This document shows positions 8,264 through 15,664 of a DNA stretch of 41,037 bases, one piece after another. Source of the stretch: an uncultured Oribacterium sp. (GTDB lineage Bacteria; Bacillota; Clostridia; Lachnospirales; Lachnospiraceae); the NCBI GenBank assembly GCA_900770445.1, contig CAAGKO010000060.1:1-41037 (forward strand). The letters are read 5' to 3'. Positions within the stretch are counted from its first letter, which is position 1. Each line of letters starts with the position of its first letter. Position numbers and translations under genes: made by a program. A model generated the notes under the pieces. That model was not told the origin of the DNA and searched no databases. It saw nothing but the letters and a program-made list of their open reading frames with translations.

Positions 8264-8268
8264 AGTTT

Positions 8269-11200
8269 TTAATCCGGAAATCCGTCGGTCATATCCGAAT
8301 CGTTCATCGGGGTCGGATCGTCGTCCGGGGTACCGTAGCGCTCCCACTCCGATGCCGCTTTCTGCTGATAATACTCGGCCGGATTACGGTCAATCATATA
8401 GCCGGCCTCCGGAACATCCTGCGCGACATTCTTTTTCCGCTTATCCATGACCGCATAGTAGGTCGGCAGCATCAGAAGGGCGAGGATGGTCGAGGCAGTG
8501 AGGCCACCGACATCGACGAGGGCGAGGCCCTGCATCATCTGACCGTTGTCCCCGATCCCCATCGCCATCGGCACCATGGAGATGACGGTCGTGAGGGTCG
8601 TCATCAGAATCGGGCGGAGTCGCGTCGCACCGGCCTCGATGAGGGCACGCTGGAGCGGCATCGCCATACGGTACTGGTTCACGGTATCGACATAGAGGAT
8701 ACCGTTGTTTACGACGGTACCGATCAGCATCAGGAAGCCGAGGAGGGATGGCATGGAGATCGTTGCATCCACGATCCACAGCAGGAAGAAGGAACCGATC
8801 AGCGCAAACGGCAGCGTCGTCATGACCATGAACGAGAAGCGCATCGACTCAAACTGTGCCGCCATGACCACCCAGATCAGGAAGATCGCGATGACGATGG
8901 CCATGCCCAGCGAGCTGAACTCCTCCATCATCATTTTCGTGCTGGAGCTCTCTGCGTAGCCGATGCCGTTCGTGAGGTACTTCGCGATGACCTCCTGATC
9001 GATGGTCTTCGAGGTCATTTTATCCGCGAGATCCGTATAATCCGCTGTGATGGTCAGCTGATACTTACGATCATCACGTACGATGGTCGCCGGAGAATCC
9101 TCGAACTTAATATCACAGAGATCCTTCAGCTGTACCTGGGCGCCGGTCGGCGTGCTCAGGAAGATATCCTCTACCTTCTGAAGATGGTCATACTCATCCT
9201 TCGGATACTCGACCTTGACATCCACATCCTCATCGTCGACCTGCATGGTCATGGCCTTCGTACCGGACAGCATGCTGTAGAGCTGCTGACCGACCTGTAC
9301 CGGGGTGAGGCCCTCGGCGGCTGCCTTGATCGGATCGACATGGAACTTGATGAGCGGTGCCGCATTCTCGAGTGAGGAGTGAACGGCGGTAACATCCTTC
9401 CGCTGACGAAGCTCGTCAACGATCTGATCGGAGGCCTCCTTCAGCTTGTCATAGTTCGTCGAGGTGATGATCGTAGAGTAGGTATCGTTCGAAGTCGACA
9501 TCGTCGACATCATACTGTAGGACTCGACGGTGATGACCGCATCCTTCGTGCCGTCGAGGGCCTTCCGCCATTCGTTCGCCTTTTCCTTCGTGGACATACT
9601 GCGGTCCTTCTTCAGGTATGCGGTGACACTGTTGCCGCCACTGCTCATCATGGACATCATGCCCGAGCTGCCGGCGCTCACCATATAGTCCTCGGTGTCC
9701 GGATCGGCAGCGACCATGGCCTCGATGTTCTGAAGGATCTTATCTACCTCCTCGATTTTGAGACCTGGCTTCGTCGAAACCGCGATATCGATCTGGCCCT
9801 GATCGGTCTGCGGCATCATCTCCATACGGATCTGGGATGCCAGAAGGAAGGACAGAATCAGGAGACCGACGGTCGAGAGAAGCACCATCTTCTTATGCCG
9901 AAGCAGCTTCTCCATGATACGGCGATAGCCACCCTGCATGCTGCGGACCGCCTTATAGGCCGGTGCCTTCGTGTTCTCCTTCGGCTTATAGAAGACGAAG
10001 CAGAGCGGTACGACGGAAACCGCCGAAATCAGCGAGGCGATCATACAGAACACGATGGTGAAGCCGAGCGGTGCGAAGAACTGTCCCGACAGACCAGACA
10101 TGAAGCCGAGCGGCAGGAATACGACGCAGGTCGTGACGGTCGATCCGAGAACGGATTCTCCGACCGTCTTTACGGCCTCGACCGCTGCGCTGCGCCGCGT
10201 CTTCACGCCGACCGTCACATACTTATCCATCGCACGGAAGCAGGCCTCCAGGACGACGATCGAGTTATCGACCATCATGCCGACGCCGAGTACCAGCGCA
10301 GACATCGTGATCATGTTGAGGGAGTAGCCCATCGCCCACATCGCAATGAGGGCCGTCAGGATCGAGATCGGGATGGAGGTACCGACGATGAGGGATGCCT
10401 TCCAGTCACCGAAGAAGATAAAGATGATGACCATCGAGATGATGACGGCGGCGATCATGGTCTGGAAAACGGATGAGAGCGAGCTCTGGATCATATCGGC
10501 CTCATCCTGCACGACGACGATGTCGAGGTTCTCGTCCTTCGCCTTCAGCTCGTTCACTTCGGACATCACTTCCTTCGACATGGAAACAGCGGAGGAGTCC
10601 TGGGTCTTCGTGATGCTCAGCATCATCGTATCGTTGCCATCATAACGACCGATGGCCGACTTATCCTCCAGTGCGAGCTGCACGAGGGCGATGTCCTTCA
10701 GGTAGATCGTACTGCCGTTTCCGGTGACGATCGGAATATTCTGAAGCGACTGCACATCCGGGTAGCTGACCGAGGTGGTGACGGAAAGATCCTGGCTGCC
10801 GACGCTGGTCGTACCCGCCGGATAGCTGAAATCTGCGGCACTGACCAGCTGGGCCACGGTCGACATGGAAAGATGATACTGCTTCAGTTTCTCCGGAATC
10901 AGCTGAATCTGTACATACTGCTTCTGTCCGCCGGTCGTATCCACCGACGCAACCGTGCTCAGCTTGTTGAACTCCGGTGCGATGTCATTCTCGACGTAGT
11001 TATACATGTTTTCCTGCGTCGGATTCTGGATGGTGAGGTACATGGACGGCTGTCCGTTCATGCTCATCTCGAGGAAGGTCGGATCATCGGCGCCATCCGG
11101 AAGCTTCGACTTGATGGCATCGATTTTCTTCTTCAGCGCATCATACGCTTCATCCATATCCGTACCATACTCATACTGGATGATGGTCATGCCGTAGTTT

Positions 11201-11460
11201 TCTGCGGAACGGGAGGTGACCTCCTTCACATCCGACAGGACGGATACACCGTCCTCGATCGGCTTCGTGATCAGCTTATCCACATCCTCCGGTGACGCGC
11301 CCGCATAGGTCGTGGTGACGATCATCATCGGCATCTCGATGTCGGACATGAGCTCCATCTTCTGGTTCGTGATGGACATAAATCCGAAAAAGATCAGACT
11401 GACGACCACGAGGAAGGTGGTAACCGGTCTTTTCAGGACAAATTCGGTTATTTTATGCAT
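8269..11460 (-). CDS. RND-family efflux permease (AcrB/SwrC-like)
   Basis: The 1063-residue protein has the full RND architecture. TM1 is at about 12-30, the first porter domain at 35-325, a membrane block at about 333-480, TM7 near 525-545, the second porter domain to ~860, and the last membrane block to ~1010, followed by a ~60-residue polar tail. Family motifs include the N-terminal KRPVTTFLVVVSLIFFG, ALVLGVGMMVDNSIVVLEA (D398, N399) and IGTVVNNGILYVD. In AcrB the proton relay is Asp-Asp plus Lys in TM10. Here only the first Asp remains and the Lys position is Asn, as in less studied RND branches. It should export hydrophobic or amphipathic compounds with the adaptor encoded 18 nt upstream. 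Confidence 0.92.
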   Translation of the reverse strand: MHKITEFVLKRPVTTFLVVVSLIFFGFMSITNQKMELMSDIEMPMMIVTTTYAGASPEDVDKLITKPIEDGVSVLSDVKEVTSRSAENYGMTIIQYEYGTDMDEAYDALKKKIDAIKSKLPDGADDPTFLEMSMNGQPSMYLTIQNPTQENMYNYVENDIAPEFNKLSTVASVDTTGGQKQYVQIQLIPEKLKQYHLSMSTVAQLVSAADFSYPAGTTSVGSQDLSVTTSVSYPDVQSLQNIPIVTGNGSTIYLKDIALVQLALEDKSAIGRYDGNDTMMLSITKTQDSSAVSMSKEVMSEVNELKAKDENLDIVVVQDEADMIQSSLSSVFQTMIAAVIISMVIIFIFFGDWKASLIVGTSIPISILTALIAMWAMGYSLNMITMSALVLGVGMMVDNSIVVLEACFRAMDKYVTVGVKTRRSAAVEAVKTVGESVLGSTVTTCVVFLPLGFMSGLSGQFFAPLGFTIVFCMIASLISAVSVVPLCFVFYKPKENTKAPAYKAVRSMQGGYRRIMEKLLRHKKMVLLSTVGLLILSFLLASQIRMEMMPQTDQGQIDIAVSTKPGLKIEEVDKILQNIEAMVAADPDTEDYMVSAGSSGMMSMMSSGGNSVTAYLKKDRSMSTKEKANEWRKALDGTKDAVITVESYSMMSTMSTSNDTYSTIITSTNYDKLKEASDQIVDELRQRKDVTAVHSSLENAAPLIKFHVDPIKAAAEGLTPVQVGQQLYSMLSGTKAMTMQVDDEDVDVKVEYPKDEYDHLQKVEDIFLSTPTGAQVQLKDLCDIKFEDSPATIVRDDRKYQLTITADYTDLADKMTSKTIDQEVIAKYLTNGIGYAESSSTKMMMEEFSSLGMAIVIAIFLIWVVMAAQFESMRFSFMVMTTLPFALIGSFFLLWIVDATISMPSLLGFLMLIGTVVNNGILYVDTVNQYRMAMPLQRALIEAGATRLRPILMTTLTTVISMVPMAMGIGDNGQMMQGLALVDVGGLTASTILALLMLPTYYAVMDKRKKNVAQDVPEAGYMIDRNPAEYYQQKAASEWERYGTPDDDPTPMNDSDMTDGFPD

Positions 11461-11478
11461 AGTATTCTCTCCTCAGGT

Positions 11479-12645
11479 TCAGTCTGCTGCGCTGGTTTCT
11501 GTCGTTTCAGTATCTGTGGAGGATGCGGCTTCGATCGTCTGACCATTTTCATCCACGATACGCACATCGGCACCATCATAGATGTCATCGGTCCAGCTGT
11601 TCACGATCTGCTCCGTGCCATCGAGGCCATCCGTCACTTCATAATGCTGATCATCGGAGATACCGGTGGTGATGAAGACACGCTTCACGAGGCCATTTTC
11701 ATAGGTGTACACGTATGGATTTCCACCGGAATAGTACACAGCATCCACCGGCACGAGAAGGGCATGGTCCGCCTTCGCGGCAACCAGGGAAAGCTTCGTG
11801 CTGCTGCCGTCGGAGAGAGCCTCGGCACCGGAAAGAGTCGCCTCCACCGGGAAGAGGCCCGACTGCGGATCCACGAGCTTCGTCAGCTTCGTGATCGTAC
11901 CACTGTAGCTGCTGCCGTTCTTCTCTACGGTTACGGTCTGGCCCATCGTCAGGTTCTGAAGGACATCCTCGGTCACGTTAAACTTGACGACCTTCGCGCC
12001 GGTACCGGTGATGACGCAGAGCTGAGAGGACTGGGACACCATACCGTGCAGGGTCATGTTCTGGTTCTGTACGACGCCGGCCGCCGGTGCGGTCACCGTA
12101 GCAAACTCCACCTGGGTCTCATAGTTCAGCTTCGCACTCGCCGCCTGGGCCTTCGCAGCATCCACCTGAGAAGCTGCGGCCTTCGCGGAGTTCGCGGTCT
12201 GATTATAGCTCTGCACGGAGATATCGCCGGACTCATAGAGCGGCGTCATACGATTCACCGCATCCTGCGCGGTCGCTGCCTGCTGCGAAGCCGCCTGAAC
12301 GGAAGCATTGGCCGCCTCCATCTGAGACTTCGCGGCGTCGATCTGCTTCTGGTTATCGATCTTTGCGATCGGTGCCCCCGCCTCGACGGACTGACCGTTC
12401 TGAACATAGATCTCGACGAGTTCACCGGCCACCTTCGGGGTGATATAGTAGGTGTCGGACGGCTGAACCGTGCCCATAAGCGCGGTCGTCTGCTCGATGC
12501 TTCCCTCCGTCGCCGTGGTCAGCGTGACCGCCGGCAGTCCCTTCGTCTGCATCTCCTCCTGTGGCTTCAGCATGCGCGTCGCCACGAGCCCTGCAAAGCC
12601 GAGTACGATGACCGCACCGATGGCGATCTTTACCTGTTTCTTCAT
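11479..12645 (-). CDS. Membrane-fusion (periplasmic adaptor) subunit of the RND pump
   Basis: The 388-residue HlyD/AcrA-type protein has an N-terminal membrane anchor (about 5-24), a lipoyl half (VAGELVEIYVQNGQSVEAG), an alpha-helical hairpin rich in Ala and Gln (about 105-175), the second lipoyl half (FATVTAPAAGVVQNQ), a beta-barrel domain (VVKFNVTEDVLQNLTMGQTVTVE) and a membrane-proximal domain. A Thr/Glu/Ser-rich tail ends the protein. The start ATG follows AGGAGA. It is the first structural gene after tetR and couples the RND permease to the TolC-like exit proteins. Confidence 0.92.
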   Translation of the reverse strand: MKKQVKIAIGAVIVLGFAGLVATRMLKPQEEMQTKGLPAVTLTTATEGSIEQTTALMGTVQPSDTYYITPKVAGELVEIYVQNGQSVEAGAPIAKIDNQKQIDAAKSQMEAANASVQAASQQAATAQDAVNRMTPLYESGDISVQSYNQTANSAKAAASQVDAAKAQAASAKLNYETQVEFATVTAPAAGVVQNQNMTLHGMVSQSSQLCVITGTGAKVVKFNVTEDVLQNLTMGQTVTVEKNGSSYSGTITKLTKLVDPQSGLFPVEATLSGAEALSDGSSTKLSLVAAKADHALLVPVDAVYYSGGNPYVYTYENGLVKRVFITTGISDDQHYEVTDGLDGTEQIVNSWTDDIYDGADVRIVDENGQTIEAASSTDTETTETSAAD

Positions 12646-12706
12646 ATATAATCTCCTGTTTTCTGATCTTGTAATTTTACTGTTTCTTCACATCCTGGTC
12701 AGGGGC

Positions 12707-12792
12707 AATGTCGTCGACCTGAACACCGATGGCGCTGTACTGCGTATATCTTTCCTGCATCCAGGAATGTCGTCAACCTGCGCACCGATGGC
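12707..12792. repeat. Short direct repeat abutting the tetR stop
   Basis: A 27-nt unit (12707-12733 and 12766-12792) is repeated with three differences at a period of 59 bp. The second copy ends at the base next to the tetR stop codon. The repeats occupy most of the tetR-adaptor gap. Confidence 0.75.
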
Positions 12793-13461
12793 TTACACGC
12801 CTGCGCTCACTTCACCGGTCGGCTTCTCTTTCGGACAGAAATGCGGATCCGCGCCTTCCCGCAGGATGGCAAGTTCTGTTTCAAAATTCCGAAGGACACG
12901 CGCATGGTCCTCCTCTCCATGCCCGACGAGCGCCATCACGGTCATCATCGCGATGGCATTTCCGAGTCGGATGATGCCGGCAAACTGTCCCGGACGATCG
13001 CTGTGACGGAAGCAGGCCGGATCGATCTGCTTTCGAAACCACTCGTTCTTTATGCACTCCGCATGGTCCATCTTTCCACTTTCGGTGAACGCAAGGATAC
13101 GCTGCATCATACCGCTCTGCATAATGATGTTGATGTCTTCCTGTATCGAACCCTGATCAATGAGCTTTTCGATGCTGTACACCCATTCATGAAGCGCTTC
13201 CCAGTAGTTTCCCTGCTTTCGAAGCAGAAGTTCCCGGAAATACTGCTCGTTTCGCATCCCCTCATCGCGAAATACATAGTGGAGAAGATCCAGCTTATCC
13301 TCGAAGTAGGTATAGAAGCTGCCGCGAGAAATCCCGGCTTCCCTGATAATCTGATTGATGGAGGCATCCTCGAACGGAACCCTCGCAAATTCATGCCTTG
13401 CTGCCTGTAATATTCTGTCTTTTTTATCCTGGGAAAGCTTAAGAAATCTTTCCGTCGCCAT
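12793..13461 (-). CDS. TetR-family transcriptional regulator of the efflux locus
   Basis: This 222-residue protein has an N-terminal TetR helix-turn-helix (RILQAARHEFARVPFEDASINQIIREAGISRGSFYTYFEDK at about residues 15-55) and a helical ligand-binding C-terminal domain. The ATG at 13461 follows GGAGAG, and the frame is open 15 codons further upstream. A consensus promoter and two palindromic sites 20 bp apart lie upstream, suggesting self-repression and control of the downstream efflux genes, for which no separate strong promoter is visible. The inducer cannot be read from sequence. Confidence 0.88.
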   Translation of the reverse strand: MATERFLKLSQDKKDRILQAARHEFARVPFEDASINQIIREAGISRGSFYTYFEDKLDLLHYVFRDEGMRNEQYFRELLLRKQGNYWEALHEWVYSIEKLIDQGSIQEDINIIMQSGMMQRILAFTESGKMDHAECIKNEWFRKQIDPACFRHSDRPGQFAGIIRLGNAIAMMTVMALVGHGEEDHARVLRNFETELAILREGADPHFCPKEKPTGEVSAGV

Positions 13462-13541
13462 AGATTCTCCTCTCCTTGACGGCGCCTCGAGCGCTCCACA
13501 TATCACTGCTTCACGTCAGTGCCGGTATTAATTTCCATATA

Positions 13542-13578
13542 AGTGACACTTTGTCATCAAAAGTGACACTCTGTCACT
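13542..13578. promoter_or_regulatory. Paired TetR-type operators
   Basis: AGTGACACTCTGTCACT (13562-13578) is a perfect dyad around a 3-bp centre. AGTGACACTTTGTCA (13542-13556) is a close second copy. Their centres are 20 bp apart, about two helical turns, directly downstream of the tetR -10 box. Confidence 0.75.
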
Positions 13579-13588
13579 CGTATTACAG

Positions 13589-13617
13589 AGTATAGGCACG
13601 CCGTGATCATTTGTCAA
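13589..13617 (-). promoter_or_regulatory. tetR/efflux operon promoter
   Basis: A TTGACA (13612-13617) and TATACT (13589-13594) with 17 bp between them lie on the minus strand. The operators begin about 10 bp downstream of the -10 box. Confidence 0.8.
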
Positions 13618-13696
13618 TTCAACAGTTTCACAAAAAACGTCGAAAAACCGCTGTTTTCCGTCTCGTCTGCAAAATTTAATATTTTGTTTAGAAATC

Positions 13697-13797
13697 AGGG
13701 AGGCAGGGGACCCGGCTTGATTTCACACGGTCTCTACGTATGGCCTCCGTTGCCGCCCCTCCGGGTCCACCTGCCTCCCTCCCTGAACGGTCACTAA
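13697..13797 (+). repeat. Palindromic intergenic element, copy 1
   Basis: A 64-nt core (13705-13768) recurs in inverse orientation at 40927-40990 with four differences. Here the arms at 13697-13715 and 13761-13780 can form a ~19-bp stem with one bulge. The element ends in GAACGGTCACTA, similar to the end of the other copy. It lies between the divergent tetR and ispE promoters. Together with those promoters it accounts for the 452-bp gap between tetR and ispE. Confidence 0.8.
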
Positions 13798-13834
13798 ATT
13801 GTTTCGATTTCTGTGCATCTGAGAAGAGGAATGC

Positions 13835-13863
13835 TTGCTTTCGGTGACGGGATGCCCTAGAAT
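13835..13863 (+). promoter_or_regulatory. ispE promoter
   Basis: TTGCTT (13835-13840) and TAGAAT (13858-13863) are spaced 17 bp apart, about 50 nt upstream of the ispE start codon. Confidence 0.6.
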
Positions 13864-13913
13864 AAGAGTAATGTATACAAAGGCCAAAATACAAATCAAG
13901 GAAACAGGGAGTT

Positions 13914-14831
13914 ATGAATCACATCAAGCTTCAGGCATATGGAAAAATCAATCTGTCACTCGACGTGCTGCGGCAGCGCCCGAACGGTTATCATGATGTC
14001 CGCATGATCATGCAGACCGTGAAGCTCCACGACAACATCGATCTGGAGCGAACCGACACGCCGGGCATCGTGCTGAAAACCAATCTGCCGTTCCTGCCGG
14101 TCAACGAAAACAATCTCATGTACCGGGCGGCGAAGATGCTGATGGACGAGTTTCATCTCGAGGGCGGTGTGAAGATGAATCTTCGAAAGATCATCCCCGT
14201 CGCCGCCGGCATGGCCGGAGGATCTGCGGATGCAGCCGCGATACTGTACGGTATGAACCGGCTGTTTGATCTCCGGCTGAGTCTCGAAGAGCTGAAGAAG
14301 CGTGGCGTGCAGCTCGGGGCGGACATCCCGTTCTGTCTCATGCGCGGAACGGCGCTTTCCGAGGGGATCGGTGAGATCCTGACTCCACTTCCGCCACTGC
14401 CTGCCTGCTCAATCGTGCTCGCCAAGCCGGCGATCTCGGTATCCACGAAGGCCGTCTACGAGAACCTGCATGTAAACACGCTCCCGGCGGAGGCACACCC
14501 GGATGTTGATCAGGTAATCGAGGCGCTGAAGGCGCAGGATGTACGCGCGGTCGCCGGACGGATGGGGAACATCCTCGAAACCGTCACCAGCCGGCAGCAT
14601 CCGGAAATCGACGCCATCAAGGAGCGCATGATGGCGCTCGGCGCACTGAATGCCATGATGTCCGGCTCCGGCCCGACGGTGTTCGGCCTCTTCGACGATC
14701 CTGAAAAGGCCCAGTCCTGCTATCAGGCTCTGCTTTCCGCAAAAGACAGCGGTCTCGCGAAGCAGGTATACCTCACCGAGCCATGGCTGCAGCCATCCAG
14801 AACCGCACCGAGCCGACCGGCTCGCCTGTGA
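13914..14831 (+). CDS. ispE: 4-(cytidine 5'-diphospho)-2-C-methyl-D-erythritol kinase
   Basis: IspE is the ATP-dependent GHMP kinase of the MEP isoprenoid pathway. The 305-residue protein has the AYGKINLSLDVLRQRPNGYHD opening with Lys10, the GHMP loop PVAAGMAGGSADAAA beginning at residue 95, LGADIPFCL with catalytic Asp137, and the C-terminal MSGSGPTVFGLF motif. Length is close to the family's usual ~285-300, with a short basic tail. The ATG has GGGAG close upstream and AAGGA further upstream. A GntR-type regulator follows after 26 nt and is probably cotranscribed. Confidence 0.95.
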   Translation: MNHIKLQAYGKINLSLDVLRQRPNGYHDVRMIMQTVKLHDNIDLERTDTPGIVLKTNLPFLPVNENNLMYRAAKMLMDEFHLEGGVKMNLRKIIPVAAGMAGGSADAAAILYGMNRLFDLRLSLEELKKRGVQLGADIPFCLMRGTALSEGIGEILTPLPPLPACSIVLAKPAISVSTKAVYENLHVNTLPAEAHPDVDQVIEALKAQDVRAVAGRMGNILETVTSRQHPEIDAIKERMMALGALNAMMSGSGPTVFGLFDDPEKAQSCYQALLSAKDSGLAKQVYLTEPWLQPSRTAPSRPARL

Positions 14832-14857
14832 ATGACTTTCTTCGGAGGACAAGTACA

Positions 14858-15574
14858 GTGATGAATGATTTTACAGTAAATATGAATGAATATCTTCCTT
14901 TACGGGATCTTGTGTTCAACACACTCCGTCAGGCGATCCTGAAGGGCGAGCTGAAGCCGGGTGAGCGTCTCATGGAGATCCAGCTCGCCGAGAAGCTCGG
15001 GGTCTCCCGTACACCGATTCGTGAGGCGATCCGAAAGCTGGAGCTGGAAGGTCTCGTACTGATGATTCCGCGTCGTGGCGCCGAGGTTGCGAAGATCTCC
15101 CACAAGAATCTGCAGGATACCCTCGAGGTGCGTGGTGCCCTGGAGGAGCTGGCGACGGACCTCGCCTGTCAGCGGATCTCGGACGAAGAGCTTCGTGAGC
15201 TGAGCGCAGCCGAGGATCATTTCCAGAAGGTCGTGAAGAACGGTGGCACGGAGATCGAGATCGCCGAGGCCGACGAGGCCTACCATGACATCATCTATAA
15301 GGCCTCCGGAAACGAAAAGCTCGTCCAGATGATCAATAATCTCCGGGAGCAGATGTACCGCTATCGTCTCGAGTACATCAAGGATGAGGCAAAACGTGGC
15401 ATCCTCGTACACGAGCATGAAGAGATCCTGCAGGCCATCCGGATACGTGATCTCATCCGTGCGAAGACGCTGATGAAGGAACACATCGATAATCAGGAGA
15501 TGACCGTTTCACAGAACCTCGTCGAGGAGGCGGAAGCTGCTTCAGAGACGGGGAAGAAAACAAAAAAGCGTTAA
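14858..15574 (+). CDS. GntR-family regulator, FadR (FCD) subfamily
   Basis: The 238-residue protein has a winged helix-turn-helix (LAEKLGVSRTPIREAIRKLELEGLV) and an FCD effector domain. Likely metal or ligand residues are the Asp and His in EADEAYHDIIYKASGN and the His in VHEHEEIL and MKEHIDNQE. The GTG at 14858 lies 9 nt behind GGAGG; the ATG just after it (14861) is the alternative, and the frame is open further upstream inside ispE. The effector is probably a carboxylate by family precedent, but nothing nearby shows which. Confidence 0.85.
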   Translation: MMNDFTVNMNEYLPLRDLVFNTLRQAILKGELKPGERLMEIQLAEKLGVSRTPIREAIRKLELEGLVLMIPRRGAEVAKISHKNLQDTLEVRGALEELATDLACQRISDEELRELSAAEDHFQKVVKNGGTEIEIAEADEAYHDIIYKASGNEKLVQMINNLREQMYRYRLEYIKDEAKRGILVHEHEEILQAIRIRDLIRAKTLMKEHIDNQEMTVSQNLVEEAEAASETGKKTKKR

Positions 15575-15618
15575 AAAAGGACGCCCGCGTTGCATTTTCA
15601 GTATGTAGCGAACAGAAA

Positions 15619-15664
15619 AACCACCGTACAGCCTGCGTAAGGCTCGTACGGTGGTTCCTTTTAT
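15619..15664. terminator. Bidirectional terminator between gntR and the YhaN-like gene
   Basis: The arms AACCACCGTAC and GTACGGTGGTT, with an inner AGCC/GGCT, form a strong hairpin (15619-15656) between convergent genes. CCTTTTATTT follows on the plus strand and TTTCTG on the minus strand. Confidence 0.85.

Noticed and set aside
9379..10476. Long plus-strand reading frame opposite the RND gene (365 codons)
   Set aside because: His/Arg/Asp-rich composition, no ribosome binding site and full overlap with a well-conserved RND gene mark it as an antisense shadow of GC-rich codon use.
11455..12651. Long plus-strand reading frame opposite the adaptor gene
   Set aside because: It mirrors the adaptor gene, is rich in Arg/His/Leu, and resembles no protein family.
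13697..13797. Palindromic element read as a terminator for tetR or ispE
   Set aside because: It lies upstream of both genes, has no T-run after the stem, and recurs at an unrelated locus.
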